From contig NZ_CAJPUY010000019.1 of the NCBI RefSeq assembly GCF_905397275.1, positions 62,001-126,000 on the forward strand: a stretch of DNA of 64,000 nucleotides, in the 5' to 3' direction. The notes below the pieces were generated by a model, which saw only the letters and a program-made list of their open reading frames with translations, ran no database searches and had not been told where the DNA came from. Source of the stretch: Cupriavidus yeoncheonensis (GTDB lineage Bacteria > Pseudomonadota > Gammaproteobacteria > Burkholderiales > Burkholderiaceae). The position numbers and the translations under genes were made by a program. Positions 11,236 to 19,379 of the stretch are shown here, one piece after another. Numbering within the stretch: position 1 is the first letter of the stretch; each line of letters begins with the position of its first letter.

Positions 11236-11795
11236 CGATCATGCTCCTTTTGCCGCACCATCGTCCGTGACGCGGCCATGGTGCGTCGCTGTCAGATTCG
11301 TTTCCGACGAGCAAACAGCATCTCCAGCTGCTTTCGCTCCGATCCAAAGCAATACCGCCAAAACGCGCCAGCACCGCCATTCCGGCAATGGATAGCCATG
11401 GCCGCCGCAGATTGCGAATAGGTCTTGCCTATTCTAGCCCTATAAGCAGCGGTGGGCACTATGGTGCGCTTGTCCGTGCGGCTTGAGACGGTACGGTCGG
11501 ACACGAGTCGTTGCTCCGGTGGCAGAAGCGCGCGGTACACACAGACCACTAGCCTCATGTGCAAGGGCCTGCCGGCTGCGCTTGCGCGCGGGCGCGTCTC
11601 GTTAGTGGCTCAAGATCGTGCGCTGGACCCTGTTCGCGATGCTGAACGCCGAAGAACCGGGTGCGAGTTCGGAGAACGTCGACCAGATGAAGCAGGGCAG
11701 GAACCCGGACATCAGGCACTCGCTGGGCGTGGAAGTCATCAAGCCAGGTCTGGGACTGCCCGATGACCGGGCCTTCCCCTGCATGGCCTGCATGG
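11236..11795. other. Gene-free stretch
   Basis: 560 bp upstream of the UPF0182 gene. Open frames exist on both strands (for example 11618-11800) but have no ribosome site, recognisable domain or convincing composition. I see no repeat, terminator or RNA gene. It may hold a decayed gene. Confidence 0.5.
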
Positions 11796-12053
11796 CTACT
11801 TCGGCACGGCCCGCACCAGGCCTTGGCCTTCTATGGTGGCCTCGGGCGGCACCACGAAGAAGTGGTACTGCCGCGGGTCCATCTCCAGGATCGGGCATTC
11901 GAGCCGGGCGGCCAGGCCTGCATCAGGCGACCAGTTGCCATAGGCGTGGCTAGCGGTCAGATCGAACGAATCCACGCGCGCATAGAGCGCGCATGCGGGG
12001 TAGACATCTGCCACAGATGGTAGCGGATGCTCACCTTTTACGATGGTGGACAT
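11796..12053 (-). CDS. Hypothetical protein, 85 residues
   Basis: Short protein starting MSTIVKGEHPLPSVADVYP. It has no signal peptide, membrane segment or motif that I recognise. Support comes from a clear ribosome site (AAAGGA, 6 nt before the ATG) and a natural, non-repetitive composition with aromatic residues spread through it (YHFFVVPPEA near the end). It has no operon partner. It could be the remnant of a longer gene. Confidence 0.5.
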   Translation of the reverse strand: MSTIVKGEHPLPSVADVYPACALYARVDSFDLTASHAYGNWSPDAGLAARLECPILEMDPRQYHFFVVPPEATIEGQGLVRAVPK

Positions 12054-12314
12054 GGCGATCCTTTGCTGTCTGCCTTGCCGTCTGCAACGAGCATAGACGC
12101 CAATCGCCCATCCCGAAAGAATGGAAATCGCTTGTACGCATAGCGGGATGGGCAGCCATAGGAACTTGGGGACCGACTTTTCCTGGCGCCCGGAAACGTA
12201 TTCATGCGTCCGTGTGCCGTGACGTTGACGCGCACGTTTGCTGCGGGTGAGAGTCAGCGTCCAACACGCACTATCAGGTGAGCTTTGGGGCTTTGAAGAA
12301 AGCCGCTCGTCTCG

Positions 12315-12743
12315 CTATAGCGATGTTTGCATCAGTGTTCCCATCTCGTTCAGACCGCGGTCGAACTCATGCGATGGGCGGATCGAAGAGGGGAGGTCGG
12401 AGACGCCAATTCGCGTAAATCCCAGCCGCGCAAAATAGCCGGATGCGTTCTTCGTCTGCAGCACGATGGTCTCGATACCTTGCTGCCGGACATCGGCAAC
12501 GATTGCCGCAACCAGAAGCTCGCCAAGTCCCGCCGACCTTGCGCGTTGCGCAACAGCGAGCGTCCGAAGCACGCCGGTCGTTTCGTATCGCTCTATGCCG
12601 GCGCAGCCGAGTAGCCCGGAGTTGTCGCGGGCAATCATGTACTGTGCGAGGTGGTCGTGCATCTCCTCGCAGAACAGGCTGGATGCACGCAAAAGCGCTT
12701 CTATATCCGGCCAGTCCGCTTCGGTTGCATAGTATGGACGCAT
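12315..12743 (-). CDS. GNAT-family N-acetyltransferase
   Basis: Acetyl-CoA-dependent acetyltransferase of 142 residues. The GNAT fold is visible: an N-terminal strand/helix (RPYYATEADWPDIEALL), the LRTLAVAQRARSAGLGELL segment holding the acetyl-CoA pyrophosphate-binding loop, and the ASGYFARLGF helix near the end. It resembles the small ArsN2/amino-acid-acetyltransferase-like enzymes, but the substrate cannot be told. An AAGGAG site lies 6 nt before the ATG at 12743. The gene stands alone in a sparse region. Confidence 0.87.
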   Translation of the reverse strand: MRPYYATEADWPDIEALLRASSLFCEEMHDHLAQYMIARDNSGLLGCAGIERYETTGVLRTLAVAQRARSAGLGELLVAAIVADVRQQGIETIVLQTKNASGYFARLGFTRIGVSDLPSSIRPSHEFDRGLNEMGTLMQTSL

Positions 12744-12985
12744 GATGCACTCCTTCAAGCAAGTGCGCCCTTGAATGCTACGGTTGTCGGGGATATTTCG
12801 CCTGTAGGGATTGCTCTTAGGTAGATTTGCTAGCTTCGCCGCGCATGCTTGCTATGCCACAAGATTCGGCCAGACGCGTCGACGTTTCGGTGCCCGGATG
12901 TCTGTTCGCAGACCTCTGCAGCGCACTGGCTGTCGTGAGCGGATGAGGCGCCGCCATGTCACCTGGTGAGGGGAAGTCTGGCCGA

Positions 12986-13357
12986 CTAGCTCCAGACGAG
13001 TGTTGCTTCTTGCTGCAGGTGGCCGGGCAGGACGTAGTCCCCATGCGCGATTGCCAGCGCCTCCAGTTCGCATAAGCTTTTTTCCGGAAGCGCGGTCATG
13101 TCGAATCGACAGTAGAGGTAGCGCTGTCGAAAGGTAAGCTTCTCCCGGCGCAGGCCTCGGATCAGGGCGTCAGCGGATTCTACGGAGATGTGCTCGGCGG
13201 TTCTGTACTGCACATCGACGCCGCATTGCTGCCCAAGGTGAGCGAGTTCAAGCGCATCCTCCCACGCCGTCTCGTAATCCAGGTCAACCGTCCCCCCGGT
13301 GCGAGCATTGATGCGCTCGATGGCACAGGCTCGATTGTGCGCGACGTAAACGCTCAT
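12986..13357 (-). CDS. Hypothetical protein, 123 residues
   Basis: Unrecognised cytoplasmic protein starting MSVYVAHNRACAIERINART. The sequence is soluble and acidic-to-neutral, with a helical middle (YETAWEDALELAHLGQQCG) and a C-terminus rich in leucine. The same frame is open upstream to 13567, but that part is Arg-rich and lacks sensible composition, so I start at the ATG at 13357. The ribosome site is weak (GGGAACG). No partner genes. Confidence 0.5.
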   Translation of the reverse strand: MSVYVAHNRACAIERINARTGGTVDLDYETAWEDALELAHLGQQCGVDVQYRTAEHISVESADALIRGLRREKLTFRQRYLYCRFDMTALPEKSLCELEALAIAHGDYVLPGHLQQEATLVWS

Positions 13358-13776
13358 GGGACGTTCCCGACGGTGTGCTCGTCCGCGAATGGTTTCACAA
13401 ACCGCAGAGTTGAGCAAGCGAACACATGCGTCCATTGAGCGAATGGGCGTCGATGCCCGATAGCGCCCGGCTGCAAGCTGGAGGCGGCGGAACCGAGCCG
13501 CCATCAAGGCGGGGTCTCGGTCTGGCTCTCGGGCGGATGCCGGGCCAGTGCATGCTCGAGCCGGCACTGGCGGATGCGCATCCTGGTGACTGTCGATGCA
13601 CTCGCAACTCCAGGATTGCGCGGGTAGGCGATGAGCGCCCGTCGGCTCTCCGAGGATTCATGCGCTGCCGGAATTATATAAATGAAACCGAATGCAAACC
13701 GTAATGATGTTTAATTGTCATTAATGAGTGAGCGGTCCTACGCTGGGGTCAAGAAGTTGCTGCCCAAGTGTTCAAA
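13358..13776. other. Gene-free stretch with AT-rich patch
   Basis: About 420 bp without a convincing gene. Positions 13670-13730 are markedly AT-rich compared with the rest of the window. They contain short dyads (TAATGA 13702-13707 against TCATTA 13718-13723; TTAAT-TGTC-ATTAA 13711-13724). This is probably the promoter and control region of the LRAT-domain gene that follows. Confidence 0.45.
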
Positions 13777-14217
13777 ATGGACCCGTCCTTCCACCTCCAA
13801 CCGCTCGTCGGCTCCCATCTGGTCACGCCGCGACGGGGGTATCACCACCATGGCATCTACGTCGGCAACGGCAAGGTGGTGCATTACGCCGGGCTGTCGC
13901 GGGCGCTGGGGCGCGGCCCGGTGGAGGAAGTCCACCTCACCCAATTTGCCATCGGCGGCGTGGTCTGGATCGTACCGGAGCCGGACGCGACTTATGCCAC
14001 CGAGGCAGCCGCCCAGCGCGCGCGGTCGCGACTGGGAGAGGACCGCTATCGCCTGCTGAGCAACAACTGCGAGCACTTCTGCATGTGGTGCCTCTACGGC
14101 GAGAACCGCAGCGCACAGGTCAGGACCTGCCTGCGCAATCCGTGGGCGGCGCTCCGGACCGGGGTGGCACTGCTTGGCGCATGGCTGGCGCCCGAGGCGC
14201 CGCCGGCGGCGGCCTGA
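13777..14217 (+). CDS. LRAT-domain (NlpC/P60 superfamily) protein
   Basis: Protein of 146 residues carrying the lecithin:retinol-acyltransferase-like papain fold in circularly permuted order. It shows the first His in RRGYHHHGIYVG (about residue 30), the second His in GKVVHYAG (about 42), and the nucleophilic Cys in SNNCEHFCMWC (about 105). Bacterial members are thiol acyltransferases or hydrolases acting on lipids or peptides. There is no signal peptide; the last 30 residues are hydrophobic and may attach to membrane. The start is uncertain: GTG at 13768 or ATG at 13777, both without a good ribosome site. No operon partner is obvious. Confidence 0.85.
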   Translation: MDPSFHLQPLVGSHLVTPRRGYHHHGIYVGNGKVVHYAGLSRALGRGPVEEVHLTQFAIGGVVWIVPEPDATYATEAAAQRARSRLGEDRYRLLSNNCEHFCMWCLYGENRSAQVRTCLRNPWAALRTGVALLGAWLAPEAPPAAA

Positions 14218-14440
14218 GACGCCCTGAGACGCGAATGAACCGAGAATGAGGGGGAAAGGTCCGGTAGCCCGCATCGGCCGAGGCTCGATCGCCTTAGTTG
14301 GCCGCGAGCGGTCGTTGGTCGGCATTGGCCGGTCAGGTGCAAGGGCCGAGAAACCTCTTACAGTCGCTAGACCACGGGTAATTTGCTTGGGTAACATGTG
14401 CTCGTCCGGTGCGAGAGCCCATGTGATACAGACCCAGCCA

Positions 14441-14884
14441 ATGCGTCAGGCCAGCCCTGCCACTCGCCGCCCGTCCTGGGGCGCAAACGTCATTGCATTG
14501 ATGACGCTCTGCATATGCCATATTGCCGGAGCGAACGCCGAAGTACCCCTGATTCGATGCGAGATCAGCCAGGGAGGCGGCAATCCGCGAGTATTCGAGT
14601 TCAGGCAGGCTGCCGATCCCTATTCCGTGAAGTCCGTCGATATAGACGGATATTTTCGTTTCAAGGCAGTCATGGTCGGAGCCGGGCCCATTGCCTACAT
14701 CAAGCTCTATACCTACTACCAGGATTCGGATCGGGTCATTCTGCTGCATGAGGCGAAATACGTCCCGCCTGCGGTTCCTTCCCCAACTGATTCGACCCGC
14801 TCTTTCACAGGGATCAACTACCTCTATTCCCCCGTGCTTGGAAGGGAACTGCAATATAGCTGCACGCTGACGGGGACGGCATAG
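14441..14884 (+). CDS. Exported hypothetical protein, 147 residues
   Basis: It begins MRQASPATRR followed by a hydrophobic stretch (WGANVIALMTLCICHIAGANA), a plausible signal peptide with cleavage after ANA. The mature part is beta-rich (IRCEISQGGGNPRVFEFRQA and later YIKLYTYYQDSDRVILLHEAKY) with two cysteines that could pair (near the start and in LQYSCTLTG at the end). I recognise no family. The frame is open upstream to 14246, but that part is Arg/Gly-rich and unlike a protein. Its stop codon overlaps the GTG start of the CapA-like gene by one base, so the two are translationally coupled. Confidence 0.65.
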   Translation: MRQASPATRRPSWGANVIALMTLCICHIAGANAEVPLIRCEISQGGGNPRVFEFRQAADPYSVKSVDIDGYFRFKAVMVGAGPIAYIKLYTYYQDSDRVILLHEAKYVPPAVPSPTDSTRSFTGINYLYSPVLGRELQYSCTLTGTA

Positions 14885-15921
14885 TGCGGGGTGACACGTC
14901 GGGCCGTGCCATTGCACGATTCCTTGTGGCGGCTTTCCTGTGCTTCTGCGTCGTTGGCGAAGCGGTGGCGAGCGAGACGCCCGCCGGCCCGGTCGTCTCG
15001 CTTGCCTTTGTCGGCGACATCATGCTTGACGGGATTCCAGGGGATACCTTCAAGGCCGGGCGTGATCCGTTTGCGGACTTCGCACGAATCCTGGATGCCG
15101 CGGATATCCGGATTGGCAATCTCGAGTGCGTCATTGCCTCCAGGGGGCGCCCCGAGCGCAAGCCGTTTACGTTTCGCGCAAATCCATATTGGGTCAATGT
15201 ACTGAAGGGCCATTTCACCGCGCTCTCGCTCGCCAACAACCACACTGGCGATTTTGGCCGGGACGCCTTTTCCGAGATGCTTGATCTGCTCGAAGCGCAA
15301 AAGCTCTCATACTTCGGAGGCGGGCGAAACCTGGCCGAGGCACACGCACCGCTTCTGATCGAGCGTAACGGTCTCAGGATTGCCCTCCTTGGCTACAACG
15401 AAATCTTCCCGCGCAGCTTTGAGGCCGATCACGCCGCGCCAGGGCTGGCCTGGAGCGAAGATGAACAGGTGATTGCCGACATCGTAAATGCACGAAGACT
15501 TCATCATGCGGACCTGGTCATACCATTCATGCATTGGGGGATCGAGCATGAGCATCATGCCAGTGCACGCCAGCGCCGGCTCGCACATGCGATGATCGAC
15601 GCGGGCGCCAATGCAGTCATTGGCGGGCACCCGCACGTTACCCAGGACATTGAGCAATACAAGGGACGCCCCATCTTCTATAGCCTGGGAAACTTTGTCT
15701 TTGACGGCTTCAAGGATGAAGACAACAACACCGGGTGGCTGGCCCGCCTCGAAGTGGATCGGAGCGGGGTACACCGTTGGCAAATCTATGTGGCCCGTAC
15801 CGACCGCCAGGGTATTCCTCACCCTGCATCGCCAAAGCCCCGTTCCTGTTGGCAAAGAGGTCAGCCGATCAAGACGGTGTGTGGGGATAGCGGGGTGGCG
15901 GATAACAAGGCTTCTGAATGA
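14884..15921 (+). CDS. CapA-family (poly-gamma-glutamate synthesis-like) metallophosphoesterase
   Basis: Protein of 345 residues with an N-terminal signal peptide (ARFLVAAFLCFCVVGEAVAS). The complete CapA motif series follows: VGDIMLDG, GNLECVI, SLANNHTGDFG, MHWGIEHEH, GGHPHVTQ and YSLGNFVFDG, which supply the di-metal ligands of a calcineurin-like fold. CapA proteins take part in polyglutamate capsule anchoring, but no capBC genes are present. The role here may therefore be another cell-surface hydrolysis. The GTG start overlaps the preceding stop by one base, and an alpha/beta-hydrolase gene follows 122 bp after the stop. Confidence 0.9.
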   Translation: MRGDTSGRAIARFLVAAFLCFCVVGEAVASETPAGPVVSLAFVGDIMLDGIPGDTFKAGRDPFADFARILDAADIRIGNLECVIASRGRPERKPFTFRANPYWVNVLKGHFTALSLANNHTGDFGRDAFSEMLDLLEAQKLSYFGGGRNLAEAHAPLLIERNGLRIALLGYNEIFPRSFEADHAAPGLAWSEDEQVIADIVNARRLHHADLVIPFMHWGIEHEHHASARQRRLAHAMIDAGANAVIGGHPHVTQDIEQYKGRPIFYSLGNFVFDGFKDEDNNTGWLARLEVDRSGVHRWQIYVARTDRQGIPHPASPKPRSCWQRGQPIKTVCGDSGVADNKASE

Positions 15922-16043
15922 CGGCGTGCTGGATGGCGCGCTGGCGCTGGCGAGCAATACAGGCGAGGCCAATCGCGATCCACGTCGCCCGGAGAACCTC
16001 TACTTTCCGAGGGTGCCGCGAGTTGGTGTGTATCACATTGACA

Positions 16044-16871
16044 ATGACTCTTCCTATGCAAGTTCGGCTGGCCTTAAGAAACACACTGCTCATTGCCGTG
16101 CTGGCCTATTGCCTGATATTGGTGTGGGTGTATGTGCGCCAGAACCACTTCATCTACTTCCCGATAACGACCGAGGCGTCACTGTGGAGGGAACGGGCCG
16201 TGCAGGCCGGGGCTCAGATTATTCCAGGCGTGAACGCGATTGTGGTGGAGCCTCCGGTCGTTGATGCCTCGACGAAGACAGCCCTTTTCTTTCACGGAAA
16301 TGACGGCGATGCCTTCGAGCGGCTTAGTCTGGCCAAGGTCTTCAACACGCGGGGGTACCGCCTGGTTCTGGCAGAGTATCCCGGGTATGGCCCCAACCCG
16401 GGAAAGCCGTCACAGGCCACCATTGTTCCCTCTGCGATGGCCTTGATGCGCGAAATTTCCCAGCGTTGGCCTGGCCGCGTGACGCTGGTTGGCGAGTCCC
16501 TGGGGAGTGGCGTGGCGGCGCAAATCGCCGCTGCCATGCCTGAGAGCGTGGACAAGCTGGTGCTCATCACGCCGTTCACCAGTCTGCGAGAGACAGCGGC
16601 TCGGAAAATGTGGTTTGTTCCCGTCAGCCTGCTATTGAAATCTCCGTTTGATTCCAGCGCGGCGCTCAAGAACTATCACGGGCTTTCTTCCGTGCTGGTA
16701 GCTGGTCAGGACGAGCTGGTTGGTCCGCAGGCGGGACTAAGGCTTCACGAGCAACTCGCCAGCCAAGGGCCGTCCGACTTGCTTGTGTTGCCCAAGGCAA
16801 CACACAACACCTGGATGTCCGGCCTTACAGCGGAGCACTGGGACCTGCTGCTGCGACTCACGCCTCGATAA
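16044..16871 (+). CDS. Membrane-anchored alpha/beta hydrolase (BEM46/YfhR-like)
   Basis: Serine hydrolase of 275 residues. An N-terminal membrane anchor (LLIAVLAYCLILVWVYV, about 14-32) precedes the hydrolase domain. Visible catalytic elements are the oxyanion strand FFHGNDGD, the nucleophile elbow GESLGSG, the acid in AGQDELVG and His in ATHNTW. The frame is open upstream to 15918, but those residues are Trp/Arg-rich and implausible, so I start at the ATG at 16044 (16056 is also possible). It follows the CapA-like gene on the same strand and may share its transcript. The substrate is unknown. Confidence 0.88.
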   Translation: MTLPMQVRLALRNTLLIAVLAYCLILVWVYVRQNHFIYFPITTEASLWRERAVQAGAQIIPGVNAIVVEPPVVDASTKTALFFHGNDGDAFERLSLAKVFNTRGYRLVLAEYPGYGPNPGKPSQATIVPSAMALMREISQRWPGRVTLVGESLGSGVAAQIAAAMPESVDKLVLITPFTSLRETAARKMWFVPVSLLLKSPFDSSAALKNYHGLSSVLVAGQDELVGPQAGLRLHEQLASQGPSDLLVLPKATHNTWMSGLTAEHWDLLLRLTPR

Positions 16872-16904
16872 GCTCTTCAGATTGCCGTGAATGTGTGACA
16901 CTCA

Positions 16905-17942
16905 TTAAAGGAATTCCTTGCGCAGATCGACGCTGCAGCGTTCGCCGATTGCACTGTAGTTCTGCGCCAGCCAATGCTCGGCCTCGTTGCGCCCCTGGTC
17001 GCGCAGATGGCAAAGAAAGACCCAGTCCGCATTGAACTTGCTGGACACGCCGAGCGCCGTCATGGTCTGGTCCGAGCGGATGGCGTGGATCAGCATTTCC
17101 TTCATCTCGGCCCGGTCTAGCTTGCCGTCCTGGATCAGAGTCGTGACGAAGCTGATGGCACGAAGCTCGCGGATCAACGAAGAGTTGAAGCTGACTTCGT
17201 TGATGCGATTCAGAATCTCCGCGGCAGTCTTCGGCACGCCCTTGCGAACGATCGGGTTGATATGGACGATCACCACATCCCGCGTGGTGCAGTGATAGAT
17301 CAGCGGGAAGATGGCGGGGTTGCCGACATAGCCGCCGTCCCAGTAGTACTGGCCGTCGATCTCCACGGCCTGGAACAGGGACGGCAGGCAGGCCGAGGCC
17401 AGCACTGCCTTCAGGCAGATTTCCTCGCGCGAGAACAGCCGCACCTTGCCGGTCTCGACGTTCGTTGCGCACAAGTAGAGCTGGATCGGGCAGTCCCGGC
17501 GCAAGGCGTCGAAGTCGACATGGCGGGCAAGTACGTCGCTCAGCGGGTTGAAGTTGAAAGGATTGAACTGGTACGGGGAGAGTATGCGCAGCAACAGGTC
17601 CGTCAACAGGTACATCGGCGAGCCGTCGAGCCCATAGCCGCCATGCGTCCACATCTGCCATGGCAGTTTGCGGAACGGGCTGTAGATCCGCGCGGTGCTG
17701 GAAACGTCTTGCCAGAAGTCGTGCAGGGCGGTGCGTGCGCCTGGCGGCCCACCCTTGAGCAGGCCGCAGGCAAGTACCACGGCATTCATTGCACCGGCGC
17801 TGGTGGCGCTCACGCCTTCGATGGCGAGCCGATCGTCTTCGAGCAGACGGTCAAGTACGCCCCAGGCAAAGGCGCCATGGGCGCCCCCGCCCTGCAATGC
17901 GAGGGCGATGGGCTTCGCGGCGCCCCTGGGCTTTGCTCGCAT
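16905..17942 (-). CDS. Patatin-like phospholipase
   Basis: Protein of 345 residues with the patatin hydrolase core: the oxyanion loop ALQGGGAHGAFAWGVLD (about 14-30), the serine segment VSATSAGAMNA (about 44-54), and the catalytic Asp in DGGYVGNP (about 205). The nucleophile motif reads A-T-S-A-G rather than the textbook G-x-S-x-G, a substitution that occurs in this group. It probably cleaves acyl esters of membrane lipids. Convergent with the alpha/beta-hydrolase gene. No secretion signal. Confidence 0.9.
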   Translation of the reverse strand: MRAKPRGAAKPIALALQGGGAHGAFAWGVLDRLLEDDRLAIEGVSATSAGAMNAVVLACGLLKGGPPGARTALHDFWQDVSSTARIYSPFRKLPWQMWTHGGYGLDGSPMYLLTDLLLRILSPYQFNPFNFNPLSDVLARHVDFDALRRDCPIQLYLCATNVETGKVRLFSREEICLKAVLASACLPSLFQAVEIDGQYYWDGGYVGNPAIFPLIYHCTTRDVVIVHINPIVRKGVPKTAAEILNRINEVSFNSSLIRELRAISFVTTLIQDGKLDRAEMKEMLIHAIRSDQTMTALGVSSKFNADWVFLCHLRDQGRNEAEHWLAQNYSAIGERCSVDLRKEFL

Positions 17943-18278
17943 GGCTTGTTCCCGAATTGGTGGGCATGTCGCGCCCCTTGGACTACCAGCTTAGGCGAAC
18001 CCAAACTCCGAGGTCAGTTTTCCTGAGGTATCGAGACCAACCGGTCATCAGCACCCGTCTTCGCGCGCGACGCGCTCCCGTGAGGCGATGCATGCACTTC
18101 CGAGCGTGCCGCGAAAGGCCATTTAGCAGCGCTGCTGAAGAACTGGCTGCCACCGGAGAACTGCCTGTCGGCATCGGGTGCCCCTTGCGGCCTTTGCCTA
18201 CTGCCCCCCCGTATGCACCGGATGAGGGGATAATCGCATCCCTCTCATTCCGCCGGCGGGCGAACAAAACCAGCAGTC
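17943..18278. other. Divergent intergenic region
   Basis: 336 bp between the divergent patatin and yddG genes. It contains a 12-bp palindrome AGCAGCGCTGCT at 18125-18136. I see no gene or strong promoter hexamers. It must carry both promoters. Confidence 0.5.
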
Positions 18279-19223
18279 ATGCAGAGCAAGCGTAAAGCCA
18301 CCCTGATCGGGCTTATTGCGATCGTATTGTGGAGTGCCATCGTCGGCCTGATCCGCGGCGTCAGCGAAAGCCTTGGCGCGACCGGCGGTGCCGCCATGAT
18401 GTACTCCGTCGCATCGGTCCTGCTGTGCCTGACGGTCGGCTTCGGCAGGCCCGGCGAATTTCCCCGGCGCTATCTGCTGTGGGGCAGCATCCTGTTCGTT
18501 TCCTACGAGCTGTGCCTGTCCCTGTCGATCGGCTACGCGCATAGCAGCAGGCAGGCGATCGAGGTGGGAATGGTCAACTACCTGTGGCCAGCCTTGACCA
18601 TGCTGTCGGCCATCGCGTTCAACAGGCAGAAGGCCAGCTTCCTGATCATTCCGGGCTTCCTCGTCGCCATTCTCGGCATCTGCATGGTCCTGGGCGGCGA
18701 GCAGGGGCTCGATGTCGCCGGCATGGCAGCAAACGTCAGGGACAATCCGCTCAGCTACGGACTGGCCTTCGCGGGCGCGTTGATCTGGGCGGCCTATTGC
18801 ACGGTCACGAGCCGGATTGCCGGCGGCAAGAACGGCATTACGCTGTTCTTCATGCTCACCGCACTGGCCTTGTGGGCCAAGTATGTCTTCGGGGAACACG
18901 CGCCGATGTCGTTCAGCGTCCACGCCGTCATCTACCTGGCCATGGCCGCCTCGGCGATGGGGTTCGGCTATGCGGCCTGGAACGTGGGCATCCTGCACGG
19001 CAACGTCACGGTCCTTGCCGGGGCGTCCTACTTCATTCCGGTCTTCTCCGCCGTACTGGCGGGCCTGCTGCTGCAGACCCCGCTTTCGCTGGCGTTCTGG
19101 AAGGGCGCGTCGATGGTGTGCGCGGGGTCGATCCTGTGCTGGCTGGCCACGCGCGGGCGGCCATCGAAAGCGGCTCCGGTGCCGGACACGGCGCTGTCGC
19201 CGGAGCGGGCCGGGGAGCCATAG
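18279..19223 (+). CDS. yddG: Aromatic amino acid DMT exporter YddG
   Basis: Drug/metabolite-transporter superfamily protein of 314 residues with ten predicted membrane helices in two EamA repeats. The opening KRKATLIGLIAIVLWS, the GLIRGVSESLGATGGAA segment and LFVSYELCLSLSIGYA closely recall E. coli YddG, which exports aromatic amino acids and paraquat-like compounds across the inner membrane. The length is about 20 residues more than E. coli because of a soluble C-terminal tail. The gene stands alone, followed by polB 156 bp later. Confidence 0.87.
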   Translation: MQSKRKATLIGLIAIVLWSAIVGLIRGVSESLGATGGAAMMYSVASVLLCLTVGFGRPGEFPRRYLLWGSILFVSYELCLSLSIGYAHSSRQAIEVGMVNYLWPALTMLSAIAFNRQKASFLIIPGFLVAILGICMVLGGEQGLDVAGMAANVRDNPLSYGLAFAGALIWAAYCTVTSRIAGGKNGITLFFMLTALALWAKYVFGEHAPMSFSVHAVIYLAMAASAMGFGYAAWNVGILHGNVTVLAGASYFIPVFSAVLAGLLLQTPLSLAFWKGASMVCAGSILCWLATRGRPSKAAPVPDTALSPERAGEP

Positions 19224-19379
19224 CCCGGCTTGCGGCCTGGCCGTGGCATGCCCTGGCCAGGATGCACTGCAGCCGCGTCGCAGGCCTCGTGCGGCTGGCC
19301 ATTGTCTTGCGCGCCTGACCCGTTCCCGGCCCGCATCTCCGCTAAAATTCTGCCGAGGCGGTTCCTTAAGGTTTGCGGC

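Noticed and set aside
11452..11900. Several overlapping short frames in the gene-free stretch, considered as a decayed transposase.
   Set aside because: No terminal inverted repeats, DDE residues or recognisable transposase motif could be identified.
17792..17825. Patatin serine motif reading A-T-S-A-G, considered as a sign of inactivity.
   Set aside because: The serine, the glycine-rich oxyanion loop and the DGG aspartate are all present, and this substitution is tolerated in the family.
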